Virus record (IMG/VR): IMGVR_UViG_3300042549_010209
Span: 1 to 52,462 of that record
DNA length: 52,462 nucleotides
Reading direction: 5' to 3' (one strand)
Source of the DNA: a virus
Made by a program: the position numbers and the translations under genes
Part shown: positions 34,208 through 41,971 of the stretch, in pieces
Layout: the number at the start of each line of letters is the position of its first letter
Numbering within the stretch: position 1 is the stretch's first letter
The notes under the pieces: generated by a model
Told to the model about the DNA's origin: nothing
The model's input: the letters and a program-made list of their open reading frames with translations, nothing else
Databases searched by the model: none

Positions 34208-35002
34208 TTATAAATTATTTATTTTTCTAAACATTTCAACATTGTATTCTACAAGATCTTCATTGACAAAATCTAAACTTACGTCTTGATATTTGTTCAT
34301 ATTGGCTACTGGTTTGGAGTTAAGTCCCATTTTTGTATATGGCATTTCCCCAATTGCAGCCATAATGGGATTTGAGGTATCAATTGATTCAATGAATTTA
34401 AAGTTGCTATACATTCCAAATTCAATAGGAGAAGCAGTTCCAAGTAAGTGTACGCGATCAAAATCTGTTAGTGTTTTATTTTTATATAAAGTAGATATAG
34501 CCATAAATCTACCAATTGCTTTACCCAAATCCTTGTTTGGGTGTGGACACAAGTCATTGTAATATGAAGCACCGTATGAATATGCTATTTTCTTGTATCC
34601 TAAATCTTTATATGATAGAGTACAAAGTGTTGCTTCATGTAAATCCTTTGCTTGAACTACAGCTACCTTTAGTACTTCTTTAGGTAATTTAATTTTAGAC
34701 CATTGTTTTGCATTTACAACTGAAGCTGTATGGTTTTCCCATACGTCTGGGACTATAAATTCATTTGGTTTAATTTCATTTACCCAATACAGTAAACGTT
34801 CTGTGTTGTATGCTTCTCCAAGTTCATGGAGTGAATTGTCCATTACAATGTATCGACCCATTTCCTTTGACTTGTAGAAGAAATTGCGATATTCTTCGTT
34901 TTCGTCCATTAAATGAGGTAAACAATAATCATAATCGTTAAATTCTCTACTTGAGTCAAGTAGACAAAATGGTACTTCGTGTGATACTTTTACTTTTTTC
35001 AT
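34208..35002 (-). CDS. dpdA: DpdA-like tRNA-guanine-transglycosylase-fold DNA transglycosylase
   Basis: 264 residues. YIVMDNSLHELGEAY (Asp55, Glu60), FIVPDVWENH (Asp86, the position of the TGT substrate-binding Asp), VHLLGTASPIEFGMY (185-199, TGT-like glycine loop) and FIESIDTSNP (Asp208, candidate nucleophile) form the TGT-type core. It is short and lacks the zinc domain of bacterial TGT, as phage DpdA proteins do. It would exchange guanine in DNA for a 7-deazaguanine made by the neighbouring Que genes. Assignment rests on motif layout and context. Confidence 0.78.
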   Translation of the reverse strand: MKKVKVSHEVPFCLLDSSREFNDYDYCLPHLMDENEEYRNFFYKSKEMGRYIVMDNSLHELGEAYNTERLLYWVNEIKPNEFIVPDVWENHTASVVNAKQWSKIKLPKEVLKVAVVQAKDLHEATLCTLSYKDLGYKKIAYSYGASYYNDLCPHPNKDLGKAIGRFMAISTLYKNKTLTDFDRVHLLGTASPIEFGMYSNFKFIESIDTSNPIMAAIGEMPYTKMGLNSKPVANMNKYQDVSLDFVNEDLVEYNVEMFRKINNL

Positions 35003-35003
35003 A

Positions 35004-35252
35004 TTAATTTAATGCGTAATTAGATTCTGTTGCTTCTTCGTATACACCATCAGCACTTGCAAATCTGTCTGCGTTATATCCATACCACCGTAATCCCATT
35101 TTAGTCATACCATAGTTGTTTATACCTGCTATAATGTAAACTCGTTGATCAAAGTTATTTAGAAATTCATCTTCAACTTCATATTCCTTTCCTTCAGTTA
35201 AATTTGAACCTTCAGGTAGTCTTTTATCATTTATACAAACTACTTTCTTCAT
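35004..35252 (-). CDS. Small SH3-like phage protein
   Basis: 82 residues. KKVVCINDKRLPEGSNLTEG, then KEYEVEDE and RWYGYNADRFA follow the layout of small SH3-like phage proteins (LTxGKxYxV ... xRF). No function is known. It overlaps the upstream gene by 4 nt. Confidence 0.6.
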   Translation of the reverse strand: MKKVVCINDKRLPEGSNLTEGKEYEVEDEFLNNFDQRVYIIAGINNYGMTKMGLRWYGYNADRFASADGVYEEATESNYALN

Positions 35253-35479
35253 TTAATCGGTGATTTTTTAATTTCATGGAAGATATGGATTGCAGCTTCT
35301 AAATCTTGTTTGTTTTGAGGGATTTCCCTTAGTGGAGATTTGTATTCAGTAACAGTTCCATCAGGTTGAACTGATCTAGATACTCGAATGCCTCTTCTGT
35401 GTTTGTATGGTTTTTTAGCAAAACCTAATTCACGTAAAAGTGATAATAATTTGCTTTTAGCTTTTTTTCTTGTAGTCAT
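35249..35479 (-). CDS. Basic hypothetical protein, 76 aa
   Basis: Strongly basic N-terminal half (TTRKKAKSKLLSLLRELGFA, then KHRRGIRVSRS) and a helical end. It may bind nucleic acid. TTTCGTATATTAAAG lies upstream (35497-35511), as before the genes starting at 4277 and 25133, so it probably begins an operon with dpdA and queC. Confidence 0.55.
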   Translation of the reverse strand: MTTRKKAKSKLLSLLRELGFAKKPYKHRRGIRVSRSVQPDGTVTEYKSPLREIPQNKQDLEAAIHIFHEIKKSPIK

Positions 35480-35535
35480 AACTTTTATTTTTATACCTTT
35501 AATATACGAAATAAAAATATTAACTCCAAGTTTTT

Positions 35536-36354
35536 TTACACGTAATTAAATTTTTCGAAATACCATTTGTAACTTTGTTTAATTAAGTCACAATTTTGGA
35601 AACCTAAAATGCTAGTATAGTCTTGTGCTACTGGTTTTATTGTAGGTTGGATTTCGTGGTCTCCAAATATTCCATGTATAACATCGTTTTCGTGAGTTAA
35701 TTGTTCTACGTTTTCAAAGTCATGTTTGAAATATGGAATTTCAAGATAATTGTATATCCGTTGCATTTCTGCCTCTGGGTTTGTGGTAAAGTCCTCGAAT
35801 CGAATAAATAGAAAATGTGAATCATATCCTTGTTGGATTGAATCTTTTAACCACTCTAAAGCAGGACCAATTGGAGGTGCAACGGAGAAATGTTGCATAC
35901 GATTATCCGTAGTCATGTTTTTAAGTTGAGCTCCGTTTACAATTTGGGGGTCTTTGTGTGGATTTTTTCTGTAATTTTTTTCCATTGAAGCAAATACTCC
36001 CCTCAAATCTCGAACCATTACTATAGCTTTTGCTCCTGGTTCAATAAAGTTAGCAAAACGGAAATTGCCCGTCCATGCTCTACTTTTGTCTATAACGTAA
36101 GGGCGATCTGTGATTGCATCAAAGTATCCATATAGTCCTGCTTTACAGAAACCATGGAATGCTTTTTCCATTTCTTTTGGATCTTGTGCTTTGAAAGCAT
36201 CACCTGTTGAATAAAGTGAACGAGCCGTTAATAAAAATTCTATAACACCGGAAGTTGGAGTAGAATATATTTCGGGATTTTGCATTAAAACATTTTGCAA
36301 TAACGTTGAACCTGCTCTTGGGAGAGAGGCATTGAAAAAAACCTTTTTTACCAT
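35536..36354 (-). CDS. Sulfotransferase
   Basis: 272 residues. FFNASLPRAGSTLLQNVLMQ is the 5'-phosphosulfate-binding loop of PAPS-dependent sulfotransferases. AKAIVMVRDLRGVFASMEKN (about 98-117) is the 3'-phosphate-binding motif with Arg and Ser. LFIRFEDFTTNPEAEMQRIY is the third family segment. It would transfer sulfate to a sugar or tyrosine in the cytoplasm. It directly follows a tail-fibre gene, so a fibre or glycan substrate is plausible. Confidence 0.85.
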   Translation of the reverse strand: MVKKVFFNASLPRAGSTLLQNVLMQNPEIYSTPTSGVIEFLLTARSLYSTGDAFKAQDPKEMEKAFHGFCKAGLYGYFDAITDRPYVIDKSRAWTGNFRFANFIEPGAKAIVMVRDLRGVFASMEKNYRKNPHKDPQIVNGAQLKNMTTDNRMQHFSVAPPIGPALEWLKDSIQQGYDSHFLFIRFEDFTTNPEAEMQRIYNYLEIPYFKHDFENVEQLTHENDVIHGIFGDHEIQPTIKPVAQDYTSILGFQNCDLIKQSYKWYFEKFNYV

Positions 36355-36360
36355 AAAATT

Positions 36361-38073
36361 TTATTGGATCATTAATAATCGATATGTATTTCCGTTTAAA
36401 TTAATTGCTAAAGTATGAGTTGAACTTGCACTTGATTCTGTTGCAATTGGTCCAATTGGATAATCTTGAGAGCCTAAAGCAAACTGTCCATTATCTGTTG
36501 CTGCAGCTTTTGCTCCAAGTATAACTGAACCGGAGAAATCATTTGATTGGACTTTATATCCTAGACCTGAGTTGTGGGTTCCTGTTGTATTTGAAGATAA
36601 AGCACTGTTACCTAAAGCAACGTTATATTGTCCTGTTCTATTTTTTTCTAAAGCACTTGCTCCTAAAGCAACGTTATTAGTTCCTGTTGTATTAAAAACT
36701 AAAGCACTTGCTCCTAAAGCAATATTAGCAGTTCCTAAGGTATTTTGTTGTAAAGCATTTGTACCTAAAGCAATATTAGTACTTCCTTCTGTGTTTGATT
36801 TTAAAGATTGATATCCTAAAGCAATGTTAGAGTTTCCTGTTGTATTGTAAAATAAAGCACGTCTACCTAAAGCAACGTTATTATATCCTGTTGTATTGTA
36901 TTTTAAAGTACTTTCACCTAAAGCAACGTTACTATTTCCTGTTGTATTGTATCTTAAAGCATTTTCTCCTAAAGCAACGTTACTGTCTCCTGTTGTATTT
37001 GAGGATAAAGCACTTGCTCCTAAAGCAATGTTATTGGTTCCTGTACTGTAGGTATAACCCCCATACCCATCAGATATTTTTTGTCCCGTTAATGCATTTG
37101 GTCCTATTGCTATGTTTGGTTTGTTGGTTTGGAAATATCTTAAAGTATATGCTCCTAAAGCAACGTTATTGGCTCCTTCTGTATTTGAGGATAAAGCACT
37201 GTTACCTAAAGCAACGTTATAATTTCCTGTTGTATTACTATATAAAGCACTATCACCTAAAGCAACATTTTGATATCCTGTTGTATTTGTTTGTAAAGCA
37301 CGTGGTCCTAAAGCAACGTTATTGTTTCCTGTTGTATTTGCAGTTAAAGCATTTTGTCCTAAAGCAACGTTATAGTTTCCTGTTATGTTACTACCTAAAG
37401 CAGTATTTCCTAAAGCAACGTTATAGTTTCCTGTTGTATTGTATAATAAAGCACTTGATCCTAAAGCAACGTTATTAGTTCCTGTTATATTTTGTTGTAA
37501 AGCACTTGCTCCTAAAGCAATGTTATTGGTTCCTTCTGTATTTGAAGTTAAAGCACTTAGGCCTAAAGCAACGTTATTAGTTCCTGTTGTGTTATTAAAT
37601 AACACGTTACTACCTAAAGCAATATTAAAGTTTCCTGTTGTATTTGAATGTAAAGTAAGTGGTCCTAAAGCAATATTAACACTTCCTTCTGTATTATCAT
37701 ATAAAGCATTAAAGCCTAAAGCAACGTTGTTGTTTCCTATAGTATTTGATTGTAAAGCAGAAGTACCTAAAGCAACGTTGTTGTTTCCTTCTGTGTTTGA
37801 AGTTAAAGCACTTAGGCCTAAAGCAACGTTATTAGTTCCTGTTGTATTTGCAGATAAAGCACTTGGTCCTAAAGCAATATTATTACTTACATTTGAACCA
37901 CCTAAACCAAGAGTTAATAAATTTACTGTTGTAGCTGATAGAGCATTAACAACTGCTAAACTTTCTATAGTACCATCTACTGGGTTGCCTGTTCCGTCTT
38001 GAATTTCGCCTCCATCTACTTGGAGTACTCTTTGATATGATTCACTTATGGATTGTCCTGCGAAATTTGCCAT
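36361..38073 (-). CDS. Tail fibre/adhesin with NNVALG beta-roll repeats
   Basis: 570 residues. After a 65-residue N-terminus come about twenty 22-23-residue repeats of the type GNNNVALGxxALxxNTTG. These resemble the beta-roll heads of trimeric autotransporter adhesins and phage fibres. Each repeat has a conserved codon pattern, so the DNA is also repetitive. The C-terminus (ALGSQDYPIGPIATES, then NLNGNTYRLLMIQ) is probably a trimerisation or tip domain. It is likely a host-recognition fibre, and the repeat number could change by slippage. Confidence 0.8.
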   Translation of the reverse strand: MANFAGQSISESYQRVLQVDGGEIQDGTGNPVDGTIESLAVVNALSATTVNLLTLGLGGSNVSNNIALGPSALSANTTGTNNVALGLSALTSNTEGNNNVALGTSALQSNTIGNNNVALGFNALYDNTEGSVNIALGPLTLHSNTTGNFNIALGSNVLFNNTTGTNNVALGLSALTSNTEGTNNIALGASALQQNITGTNNVALGSSALLYNTTGNYNVALGNTALGSNITGNYNVALGQNALTANTTGNNNVALGPRALQTNTTGYQNVALGDSALYSNTTGNYNVALGNSALSSNTEGANNVALGAYTLRYFQTNKPNIAIGPNALTGQKISDGYGGYTYSTGTNNIALGASALSSNTTGDSNVALGENALRYNTTGNSNVALGESTLKYNTTGYNNVALGRRALFYNTTGNSNIALGYQSLKSNTEGSTNIALGTNALQQNTLGTANIALGASALVFNTTGTNNVALGASALEKNRTGQYNVALGNSALSSNTTGTHNSGLGYKVQSNDFSGSVILGAKAAATDNGQFALGSQDYPIGPIATESSASSTHTLAINLNGNTYRLLMIQ

Positions 38074-38116
38074 TGAAATATAATTTTGTTTTACTATAAT
38101 AAATATTGAAGAAATA

Positions 38117-38200
38117 TTAACTCCAACCTTTTCCAGTAAAAATCATTGCTTTAATTTTTTCTTGTTCAAGAAATGTTAAATATTTAAAAAATCGTTTCAT
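38117..38200 (-). CDS. Small basic peptide, 27 aa
   Basis: ATG at 38200 (2 nt past the thyA stop) to TAA at 38117. It begins MKRFFKYLTFLEQEKIKAMI and ends TGKGWS. Its position is tightly linked to thyA. No function is recognised. Confidence 0.45.
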   Translation of the reverse strand: MKRFFKYLTFLEQEKIKAMIFTGKGWS

Positions 38201-38201
38201 A

Positions 38202-39272
38202 TTAATTAGATAAAGGTGCTTTAATTGATGGGTGTGATTGATAGTTTTCAATTTGAAAATCCTCAATCAACATAGACAAAATGTGAGTATCTAAACCACA
38301 GTTATCAACCCAATATTGATCATCTATTTTAAGTTTAGGTAATACATATGGTTCTCTTACTAGTTGTTCACGTGCTTGAGACATATGGTCTTCATATAAA
38401 TGAACGTCACCTAAGTTACCAACCAATTCATCTGGGATCATGTTGGTCATTTTGGCAAGTATTTCTAAGAGTAAACCGTAAGATGCAATGTTAAATGGTA
38501 AACCTATAAATGTATCTACTGAACGTTGATTCCACATTAGGGAGATTGCTCGTTTAGGTATGTTTGCCTGATTTACATCTAATTCTGCCAAACTACATTC
38601 ATACCAACCTGCATTATTTGTTTGGATTTTTTCTACACCGTATATTTCAACTCTTTCCTCCAAACTCAACTCTCTTGTATAAACTTGAAATCCATAATGA
38701 CAAGGTGGAAGTGTCATTGAATCCAATTCTCCAACATTCCAAGCATTAACCATCAATCGTCTTGAATCTGGGTTTGTTTTAAGGTCGTTGATTAGGTTTG
38801 CGATTTGGTCTACTTTTCCATTCACATACGCAATTTGTTCTCCATTTGTAAACTTATCTGTAAATTTCCACTTTCTCCATTGCTTACCATATACAGGACC
38901 TAAATCACCCCAACGCTCAGCAAATTTAAAATCTGTTTTTATAAATTGAATAAACTCTTCTTGATTTGGAACATCTTCATAACCTATAAACTGGTCTAGA
39001 TATTTTTTATAAGCATCACCATCCCAAATATGGCACCCATTATCAATAAGGAATTTAATGTTTGTATCACCACGTAGGAACCATATTAATTCTGTTACGA
39101 TACCTTTCCAATACATTTTTTTAGTTGTGAGTAATGGAAAGCCCTCTTTCATCTTATGTCGTATCTGTTTACCAAATACAGAACGTGTTTTTCCGTTTCT
39201 AGTATCTTTATCAACACCATTTTCAATGATGTCAAATAGGAGTTCTTGGTATTGTTTATCCAATGTGTTCAT
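38202..39272 (-). CDS. thyA: Thymidylate synthase
   Basis: 356 residues from the ATG at 39272; the ATG overlaps the upstream stop region by 17 nt. GNTRSVFGKQIRHKM-like start (NGKTRSVFGKQIRHKMKEGF), then LPPCHYGFQVYT with the catalytic Cys, RSVDTFIGLPFNIASYGLLL, and GDVHLYEDH are the ThyA signatures. It is longer than E. coli ThyA (264) and carries inserts around KYLDQFIGYEDVPNQEE and LEERVEIYGVEKIQTNNAGW. It makes dTMP from dUMP. Confidence 0.95.
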   Translation of the reverse strand: MNTLDKQYQELLFDIIENGVDKDTRNGKTRSVFGKQIRHKMKEGFPLLTTKKMYWKGIVTELIWFLRGDTNIKFLIDNGCHIWDGDAYKKYLDQFIGYEDVPNQEEFIQFIKTDFKFAERWGDLGPVYGKQWRKWKFTDKFTNGEQIAYVNGKVDQIANLINDLKTNPDSRRLMVNAWNVGELDSMTLPPCHYGFQVYTRELSLEERVEIYGVEKIQTNNAGWYECSLAELDVNQANIPKRAISLMWNQRSVDTFIGLPFNIASYGLLLEILAKMTNMIPDELVGNLGDVHLYEDHMSQAREQLVREPYVLPKLKIDDQYWVDNCGLDTHILSMLIEDFQIENYQSHPSIKAPLSN

Positions 39273-39447
39273 AATGTTCCAATTGGTTTTCATTGAAGAT
39301 ATGTAATAATCCGTATTCATCCATTTCACCAATCACCCGTACTTCACCAGCAATTGTTTCAAATACACCCACGATTGTACAAGGAAATTTATAACCTTTT
39401 GGTTTGTGAGACTTGTCCCCCACTTTAAATTTTGTTTCTTTATTCAT
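39256..39447 (-). CDS. Small SH3-like phage protein, 63 aa
   Basis: KFKVGDKSHKPKGYKFPCTI, then GLLHIFNENQLEHYEHIG: the pattern of small SH3-barrel phage proteins. No function is known. It overlaps both neighbours. Confidence 0.6.
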   Translation of the reverse strand: MNKETKFKVGDKSHKPKGYKFPCTIVGVFETIAGEVRVIGEMDEYGLLHIFNENQLEHYEHIG

Positions 39448-39668
39448 AACACTATTCCATTTACTATTTTATAACTTGGTCTTTCTTCTTCATCTATAAA
39501 TGAAACTGTTTCATGTGGTCCATAATACCATTCTTTGTTTACATTTAAGCAAAATGAATCTGATTTAGAAACATCTACATAATGGTATCCACCTTCATAT
39601 CCAGGTACAAAGACATGTAATTCTGGGTCTAGTTCACTTAATTTTTCGATTAGCTCTTTAATTGTCAT
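39444..39668 (-). CDS. Small conserved-type phage protein, 74 aa
   Basis: MTIKELIEKLSELDPELHVF is the helix-strand start seen in many phage and bacterial small proteins. The rest has GGYHYVDVSKSD. No function is assigned. It overlaps the upstream gene by 11 nt. Confidence 0.6.
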   Translation of the reverse strand: MTIKELIEKLSELDPELHVFVPGYEGGYHYVDVSKSDSFCLNVNKEWYYGPHETVSFIDEEERPSYKIVNGIVL

Positions 39669-40170
39669 TTATTTGTTTTTTAGGTCTTCCACGTTTATCA
39701 GGTTGTTTACCAGATCTATCAAATGTTTTGAGACAGTAAATGTAAAATTCTTCTGTTGTACCTCCAAATTCTATTACATGTTGATCGTATTCTTCTTTGG
39801 TCATTATGAATTCTCTCATAAAACCATTTTTCAATGCTTTTAATCTAGAATTTTCGTCTTTTTCAAAGTCCTCAGTTAATCTTTTTCTACGAGCTAAATC
39901 AACTCCATTTTTTTCTAGGAGTTTTTGAATATCACCTCTGTATTCTACATATTTTTCATTGATTTCTAACTCGGTTAATTTCAATTGCCAGTAGTAATGT
40001 GAGAATTCATATTCACCGTTTTTAATGCGATCAAAAAATTTAGCTCCCTTGGGTAATGGTTTGTTTTTTGAGTCAAAACGTCTCCACCATTTGAATTGGT
40101 TGTAATTTAGTGGTTGGAGTTTTTTTATTTCTTTGTATACTAATTTTGGATCGGATGTTTTATAGAGCAT
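39658..40170 (-). CDS. Hypothetical basic protein, 170 aa
   Basis: I chose the ATG at 40170 because a fibre-gene terminator ends just upstream at 40193. The protein starts MLYKTSDPKLVYKEIKKLQP and is helical and basic, with C-terminal KRGRPKKQINDN resembling an AT-hook. It may bind DNA. Confidence 0.6.
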   Translation of the reverse strand: MLYKTSDPKLVYKEIKKLQPLNYNQFKWWRRFDSKNKPLPKGAKFFDRIKNGEYEFSHYYWQLKLTELEINEKYVEYRGDIQKLLEKNGVDLARRKRLTEDFEKDENSRLKALKNGFMREFIMTKEEYDQHVIEFGGTTEEFYIYCLKTFDRSGKQPDKRGRPKKQINDN

Positions 40171-40192
40171 AACCTTTATTTTCCGTAAATAT

Positions 40193-40215
40193 AAAAAGGC
40201 CCCTTTGGGGGGCCT
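40193..40215 (-). terminator. Intrinsic terminator after fibre gene
   Basis: AGGCCCC (40197-40203) pairs with GGGGCCT (40209-40215); on the minus strand a T run follows. It separates the fibre gene from the thyA-side operon. Confidence 0.8.
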
Positions 40216-40226
40216 AGTTTTTTTAA

Positions 40227-40267
40227 ATAAAATGTTATATTTTATGCAAGTGAACCTGATCTCCAAG
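40227..40267. repeat. 41-bp direct repeat, copy 1
   Basis: Identical to 41931-41971. It covers the last codons of the fibre gene (WRSGSLA end) and the bases just after its stop. The two copies flank the 40242-41867 gene. Confidence 0.9.
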
Positions 40268-41867
40268 TTCCTGCCATCCATACATAAAATAAATGATTTC
40301 CTGTTACTGTTGCAAACACCATTTCACCATCAACACCTGTCCAAGAAGGAGTAGATGATTGAGTAGTTGGTAAAACTATTGAACCTGACATTTTTACTGT
40401 AAGAGCATTGCTTCTAGATCCATCTGAGGTGCCATTTCCAATAGCAAATAAATCATTTTCATCAAATGAAAGTAAATTAAATTTACCAGAGGCATGTTGA
40501 TAAGGAGCTGATGTTATAGTACCTAAACCTTCAGCATGTGAAAAATTGCCTGCTGCATATGTACCGTATCCTTCAGTATGTGACCATGAGCTAGAAGCAT
40601 ATGTTTGGTATCCTTCAGCATGTGATGCTCTACCTACAGTTATTGTTTCTTCACCTTCGGCATGTGAGCCAATTGCTGGGTTATCTGAAGTATTAGTAGG
40701 GGCATAAGGATCATAAGTATAAGTTCTAATACCTTCAGCATGAGAAAATTTAGACCAAGCTGTAGATTCTTCACCTTCAGCATGTGAACATGCACCCATA
40801 GTTATAGAACCTGAGCCCTCAGCGTGGGATGCTACTCCATTAGCTTGGGTAAAATTACCTTCAGCATGAGCACCATTTGCTGATGATGTAGTGTATCTTC
40901 CCTCGGCATGAGAACTTACACCTGATGTATATGTACTAAATCCTTCAGCATGTGAATTTGTACCTAATGTAAATGTAGCAGCTCCTTCTGCATGTGAATA
41001 TGGTCCTGCGGATATTGTAGAGTTTCCTTCTGCATGAGAATGGTTACCGGATGCTGTTGTAAAAGCACCTTCAGCATGTGAATACGAGTTAATAGCCAAA
41101 GTACTTTGACCTTCTGCGTGTGAATATAATCCTGATGCTGTTGTACTAAGACCTTGTCTTAGTTTTCCATCTATAAAAGTATCACCTGTTAATTGGTTAT
41201 TTCCAGAACCAATAGTTTGAGTTACTGTTCCTGCTGAGTTTAAAAAGTTAATTGTTCCTTGTGATACGTAAATGTCTTTCCAAGCAGCTGTTGGTGAACC
41301 TAAATTAAATGAGGAAGTTGTTGAAACACCATCTGTATTTGGTATAATTGAACCACTTACTAAAATTGAACCAGAAACAATTACGTCTTGATTTAATTTA
41401 TTAACATATGAAGATGTTTGAGCATTTTCTACAAATGAAGCTGTTTGAGCATTTTCAACATATGATGCTGTTTGAGCTAAAGTTACAAATGAAGCTGTTT
41501 GAGCATTTTCTACAAATGAAGCTGTTTGAGCAGTTGTAACATATGAAGCTGTTTGAGCATTTTCAACATATGATGCTGTTTGAGCAGTTGTAACATATGA
41601 AGCTGTTTGAGCTAAAGTTACAAATGAAGCTGTTTGAGCATTTTCAACATATGATGCTGTTTGAGCTAAAGTTACAAATGAAGCTGTTTGAGCAGTTGTA
41701 ACATATGAAGCTGTTTGAGCTATTCCTAAAAGTGTACCCGTAATATCTCCACTTACAACTAAAGAACCTGTTATTGCGTGTGAGCCTGTGAAGTACTCAA
41801 AGTTGCCATCTAACTGGTCATAAGTTAGCGGGTCATTTCCTGTGTTTTTTCTTAAAATTAATGCCAT
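40242..41867 (-). CDS. Tail fibre protein with shared N-terminal module and SHAEG repeats
   Basis: 541 residues. The N-terminus NTGNDPLTYDQLDGNFEYF is shared with three other proteins here. A run of TAQTASxV repeats (about 55-150, likely coiled or beta spacer) follows. SHAEGxxTxA repeats (about 250-450) resemble Hep_Hag/YadA-type adhesin heads. The C-terminal tip (TWRSGSLA) matches the end of the 1009-residue fibre upstream. It is likely a receptor-binding fibre. Long near-identical repeats favour recombination. Confidence 0.82.
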   Translation of the reverse strand: MALILRKNTGNDPLTYDQLDGNFEYFTGSHAITGSLVVSGDITGTLLGIAQTASYVTTAQTASFVTLAQTASYVENAQTASFVTLAQTASYVTTAQTASYVENAQTASYVTTAQTASFVENAQTASFVTLAQTASYVENAQTASFVENAQTSSYVNKLNQDVIVSGSILVSGSIIPNTDGVSTTSSFNLGSPTAAWKDIYVSQGTINFLNSAGTVTQTIGSGNNQLTGDTFIDGKLRQGLSTTASGLYSHAEGQSTLAINSYSHAEGAFTTASGNHSHAEGNSTISAGPYSHAEGAATFTLGTNSHAEGFSTYTSGVSSHAEGRYTTSSANGAHAEGNFTQANGVASHAEGSGSITMGACSHAEGEESTAWSKFSHAEGIRTYTYDPYAPTNTSDNPAIGSHAEGEETITVGRASHAEGYQTYASSSWSHTEGYGTYAAGNFSHAEGLGTITSAPYQHASGKFNLLSFDENDLFAIGNGTSDGSRSNALTVKMSGSIVLPTTQSSTPSWTGVDGEMVFATVTGNHLFYVWMAGTWRSGSLA

Positions 41868-41877
41868 TTGTTTTTGG

Positions 41878-41893
41878 TTTTATTATAAATATA
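41878..41893 (-). promoter_or_regulatory. Candidate promoter motif TATATTTATAATAAAA
   Basis: Contains the 15-mer ATATTTATAATAAAA, 10 nt upstream of the fibre ATG at 41867, with the same spacing as at 45269 and 47618. Confidence 0.55.
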
Positions 41894-41900
41894 ATAGAAA

Positions 41901-41927
41901 AAATAAAAGGCACCATTTAGGTGCCTT
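41901..41927 (-). terminator. Intrinsic terminator of the 1009-residue fibre gene
   Basis: AAGGCACC (41907-41914) pairs with GGTGCCTT (41920-41927), then a T-rich tract on the minus strand. A close copy lies at 45291-45318. Confidence 0.8.
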
Positions 41928-41930
41928 AAT

Positions 41931-41971
41931 ATAAAATGTTATATTTTATGCAAGTGAACCTGATCTCCAAG
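41931..41971. repeat. 41-bp direct repeat, copy 2
   Basis: Identical to 40227-40267, covering the 3' end of the 1009-residue fibre gene (end WRSGSLA). Recombination between copies would delete or swap the fibre gene at 40242-41867. Confidence 0.9.

Larger units (their letters stand above)
41771..41927 (-). repeat. Fibre 5' cassette, copy 1
   Basis: About 155 bp covering the start of a fibre gene, its promoter motif and the preceding terminator. Similar blocks lie at 45173-45318 and 47511-47671. Confidence 0.8.

Noticed and set aside
36840-38002. Long plus-strand frames across the NNVALG fibre
   Set aside because: They are repetitive antisense shadows created by the codon-periodic repeats on the minus strand.
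36361-38073. Tandem DNA repeats resembling a CRISPR array
   Set aside because: Repeat units are in-frame coding repeats of 66-69 nt with no constant repeat/unique spacer pattern.
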